From Sedimentibacter sp. (GTDB taxonomy: Bacteria; Bacillota; Clostridia; Tissierellales; Sedimentibacteraceae), in NCBI GenBank assembly GCA_018436705.1, contig JAHDLA010000004.1, positions 186,001 to 250,000 of the forward strand: a DNA stretch of 64,000 nt. The letters are read 5' to 3'. Position 1 is the first letter of the stretch, and every line of letters starts with the position of its first letter. Under the pieces are notes generated by a model that had not been told where the DNA came from, did not search any database, and worked only from the letters and a program-made list of their open reading frames with translations. Shown in pieces: positions 62,258 through 64,000 of the stretch. The translations under genes and the position numbers were made by a program.

Positions 62258-62959
62258 TTATATTAATTTCTTTTTGTATAGCAATGATGCGATTATTATT
62301 GTTCCAAAAACAGAACCAAGAGTTACAAGGTATGTTGGCTTTCCTCCCGGGATAAAATTAAACACACCTGCGTTAACCGACAAAGTAAGTCCAAGTCCCA
62401 ACGCAAGAGCAACAGGAGCTAACTTAATTTTTTTAATTGCAAACTGCACAAATATCGCTCCAAATAGAGACGGTAGAAGATAGTTCAGAGCATTTACGAC
62501 TGATTCTGGGAGAGCGGCCACTATTGCACTTCCGGCAAATACACCAACAGCCAAGATGACAATATTAACAATTATAGATACACTCATACCAAGCGCTGCA
62601 ACAATTGACCCCTCATTTGTGCCCGGTTCTACGTTTGCGATTTTTTGAGCTATAGCAGCGCATGGAATTCTAAGATTTGAAATATTTCCTGACATAAATG
62701 CCATGTATGTTCCCGCCACACCTATTATTGGAAAATAAGAAACGGGCTCAACAAACCAAAGTACACCTACTGCCCCTGCTATTGATATAAATCCTGTCAC
62801 GATAGCACTCGAAGGCGGCATTATATCGAATATCACTGCTAGCACAAAAGCCGGTCCAAATGAAAACAATATTCCCAGACAATTTGTTATTTTCCCCCAC
62901 TTGTTTATATATGGTATATAACTTCCTTCATATACATTGCTTTTATTTATATCTTCCAT
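62258..62959 (-). CDS. Polytopic membrane protein, probable transporter subunit
   Basis: 233 aa with about six to seven hydrophobic helices (e.g. ILFSFGPAFVLAVIFDI, IVTGFISIAGAVGVLWF, VNIVILAVGVFAGSAIV). Includes VEPVSYFPIIGVAGTYMAFM and a Gly-rich LGLGLTLSVNAGVF. No known transporter motif. Together with the next gene it looks like a two-subunit permease for the M20 substrate (inference from operon order). 12 nt from the next gene. Confidence 0.55.
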   Translation of the reverse strand: MEDINKSNVYEGSYIPYINKWGKITNCLGILFSFGPAFVLAVIFDIMPPSSAIVTGFISIAGAVGVLWFVEPVSYFPIIGVAGTYMAFMSGNISNLRIPCAAIAQKIANVEPGTNEGSIVAALGMSVSIIVNIVILAVGVFAGSAIVAALPESVVNALNYLLPSLFGAIFVQFAIKKIKLAPVALALGLGLTLSVNAGVFNFIPGGKPTYLVTLGSVFGTIIIASLLYKKKLI

Positions 62960-62971
62960 TTTATACCTCCT

Positions 62972-63667
62972 CTAAATAACCGCGGCCACAATCATTCCGC
63001 CAAATAACGCTATTGCCAAAGTCCATTCTTTAAGCCATTTTATATTCTTCTTATCACCAAGCGGCCCTATAATTGCCATTATGAGCCCTCCGGCTATGCA
63101 TGCAATGGTATTTTTGTTCATGGCCACAATATGGCTTGAGCTCAGTGATGCAAAAGCTCCAAGCATTGCCGCTGTAGATGCAATCGTAATAAGGCCTTTG
63201 TCACCTTTAGAAAATTTGTGCTGCACCTTATCCATTTTATTTGCAGTAAACGTTGAAAAAACAATCCATCCTATCGACCCTAAAATCATTGTCCAGACAG
63301 CGTTTGCAAATGCAACATCAGTCATTGTATCTACACCCATTTCAACTCCTGCAGCTTGTGTTCCAAAACCTGCAGCCATTAATTCAAACATTACCGAGCC
63401 TATGAATGACAGTCTCATCCATGCCATCGGTCCCCCTACTGTTACCAGCAAAGATAATAGCCCAGTAAGAATTACCATAGACGGTCCTATTGAAGTGATG
63501 AAGCTGCTTTTCATAGCATCCTTCATTGCACTTTCTGAAATACCTATTTCTTTTCCGGTTGTAAAAGATTTAGTGGCAAATATTATTGATTGTATTAATA
63601 CCAAAAATACAGCAATGCCGGCAGCAATCCACATTGGAATACTGTTAGCCATTTTTAAGTAATCCAT
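62972..63667 (-). CDS. DUF5058-like membrane protein, probable transporter subunit
   Basis: 231 aa with about five to six TM helices: IPMWIAAGIAVFLVLIQSII, then TSIGPSMVILTGLLSLLV and IAGGLIMAIIGPLG. The start IPMWIAAGIAVFLVLIQ and FVTTGK-like loop resemble the DUF5058 family, often encoded beside M20 peptidases. Assignment by remembered pattern. SD AAGGAG; first gene of the three-gene unit. Confidence 0.55.
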   Translation of the reverse strand: MDYLKMANSIPMWIAAGIAVFLVLIQSIIFATKSFTTGKEIGISESAMKDAMKSSFITSIGPSMVILTGLLSLLVTVGGPMAWMRLSFIGSVMFELMAAGFGTQAAGVEMGVDTMTDVAFANAVWTMILGSIGWIVFSTFTANKMDKVQHKFSKGDKGLITIASTAAMLGAFASLSSSHIVAMNKNTIACIAGGLIMAIIGPLGDKKNIKWLKEWTLAIALFGGMIVAAVI

Positions 63668-63879
63668 ATCGTAGCTCCTTTTCTTTTAATTGATATTATT
63701 TTAACTTGCTGATAGAAATAAGACAATTCAGATAAATTTATTTAATTTGAAAATAAGTGTACATATGAAAATAATTTATAAAATAACAGAATTAAATGAA
63801 AATTTTTTTATTTATAAAATTTAAGCCTGAAAACAAAGCACAAGATGACATGTCAGAAATAAAGCGTTATTCAGCATAA
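63668..63879. other. Intergenic AT-rich stretch
   Basis: About 210 nt upstream of the DUF5058-like gene, presumably containing its promoter. No clear sigma-A or sigma-54 promoter or palindromic operator could be recognised. Confidence 0.4.
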
Positions 63880-63912
63880 TAAAAAACCTGCCTTCAATTT
63901 CTGAAAACAGGT
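63880..63912 (-). terminator. Terminator of the gene at the right end
   Basis: Minus strand: stem ACCTGTTTTC / GAAGGCAGGT (two G-U pairs) with T6 after it. Confidence 0.75.
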
Positions 63913-63913
63913 C

Positions 63914-63947
63914 TTATTTTAATGCTTCAATTATTTTAATGCTTCAA
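63914..63947. repeat. 17-bp exact tandem duplication across a stop codon
   Basis: TTATTTTAATGCTTCAA occurs twice in direct succession (63914-63930 and 63931-63947), covering the last codons and the stop of the minus-strand gene. Confidence 0.95.
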
Positions 63948-64000
63948 TATTCTCATAAATATATGTTGCTCCTGATACTACGGTCAAAAGAACTACTATA
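63931..64000 (-). CDS. pgsA: C-terminal fragment, probably phosphatidylglycerophosphate synthase
   Basis: The gene runs off the window, so only the last 22 residues are visible, VVLLTVVSGATYIYENIEAL plus two. The hydrophobic final helix and SGATYIYEN resemble the end of PgsA (SGxDYxxKN), an integral membrane CDP-alcohol phosphatidyltransferase. pgsA is often found close to recA and rny in Firmicutes, which supports the call. The identity is tentative. Confidence 0.5.
   Translation of the reverse strand, partial: IVVLLTVVSGATYIYENIEALK

Noticed and set aside
1..64000. tRNA, rRNA, CRISPR array or insertion sequence
   Set aside because: No cloverleaf-like, rRNA-like or regularly spaced repeat sequence, and no transposase frame, could be seen by reading.

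Overview
The window reads as a low-GC, AT-rich, anaerobic Firmicute of the class Clostridia. Supporting signs are an IspH-S1 fusion, the gene order miaB-mutS-mutL-miaA-hfq, 2-hydroxyacyl-CoA-dehydratase-type radical enzymes with ATP-driven activators, a LexA/YneA SOS pair, and strong GGAGG ribosome binding sites almost everywhere. A peptide- and amino-acid-fermenting relative of Sedimentibacter/Tissierellales is my guess, but the genus is inference only. I saw no rRNA, tRNA, CRISPR array, intact transposon or prophage.

Layout. 1-9.2 kb (+): the 3' part of ispH-rpsA, three tandem M42 aminopeptidases, five consecutive GNAT acetyltransferases, an MFS transporter remnant behind a G9 tract, and a Nim-like flavin protein. 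9.3-14.3 kb (+): a sensor kinase with a periplasmic amino-acid-binding-type sensor domain, an NtrC-type activator, a textbook sigma-54 promoter and an NhaC antiporter. 14.3-17.3 kb (+): three overlapping genes that form a split version of the large CoA-dehydratase activase protein. 17.3-21.0 kb: a Cys-rich redox protein (-), a TDT transporter (+), prfC (-) and a YmaF-like His/Cys protein (-). 21.2-24.0 kb (+): Fur-box-controlled feoA-feoA-feoB. 24.2-32.7 kb (+): miaB-mutS-mutL-miaA-hfq and a PLP lyase. 32.9-36.2 kb (+): an amidinotransferase/deiminase-family enzyme and a polar amino acid ABC transporter. 36.3-38.5 kb: lexA (-), yneA-like (+) and a Xer-type recombinase (-).

38.5-47.0 kb: a RACo-like ferredoxin/ASKHA protein (-), a gene-poor kilobase with a repeated palindromic motif, a soluble CZB chemoreceptor (+), a small unknown protein (-), and a double-cubane-cluster protein set (activase, two dehydratase-like subunits, DUF3343) (-). 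47.1-51.0 kb (-): a DHHW/MBOAT acyl-transfer pair and a coiled-coil protein. 51.1-59.1 kb (-): an SDR, a gamma-glutamyltransferase, a flavodoxin-like oxidoreductase, purB, rny and recA. 59.1-64.0 kb (-): a PucR regulator, an M20 amidohydrolase with two membrane proteins, and the 3' end of what looks like pgsA.

How it fits together. Peptidases (M42 x3, M20, GGT), the amidinotransferase with its ABC importer, and the ATP-activated low-potential reductases suggest a peptide/amino-acid-degrading anaerobe. Three separate ASKHA-type redox activators lie within 24 kb. SOS control can be read directly: LexA-type palindromes sit on the promoters of lexA, yneA and recA. The most interesting unexplained signals are regulatory: a perfect 22-bp palindrome on the double-cubane promoter, a thrice-repeated ATGTCGCAAAA motif near the RACo-like gene, a roughly 25-bp hairpin that starts at the predicted +1 of the amidinotransferase transcript, and a PucR gene whose conserved N-terminus lies upstream of any ordinary start codon.
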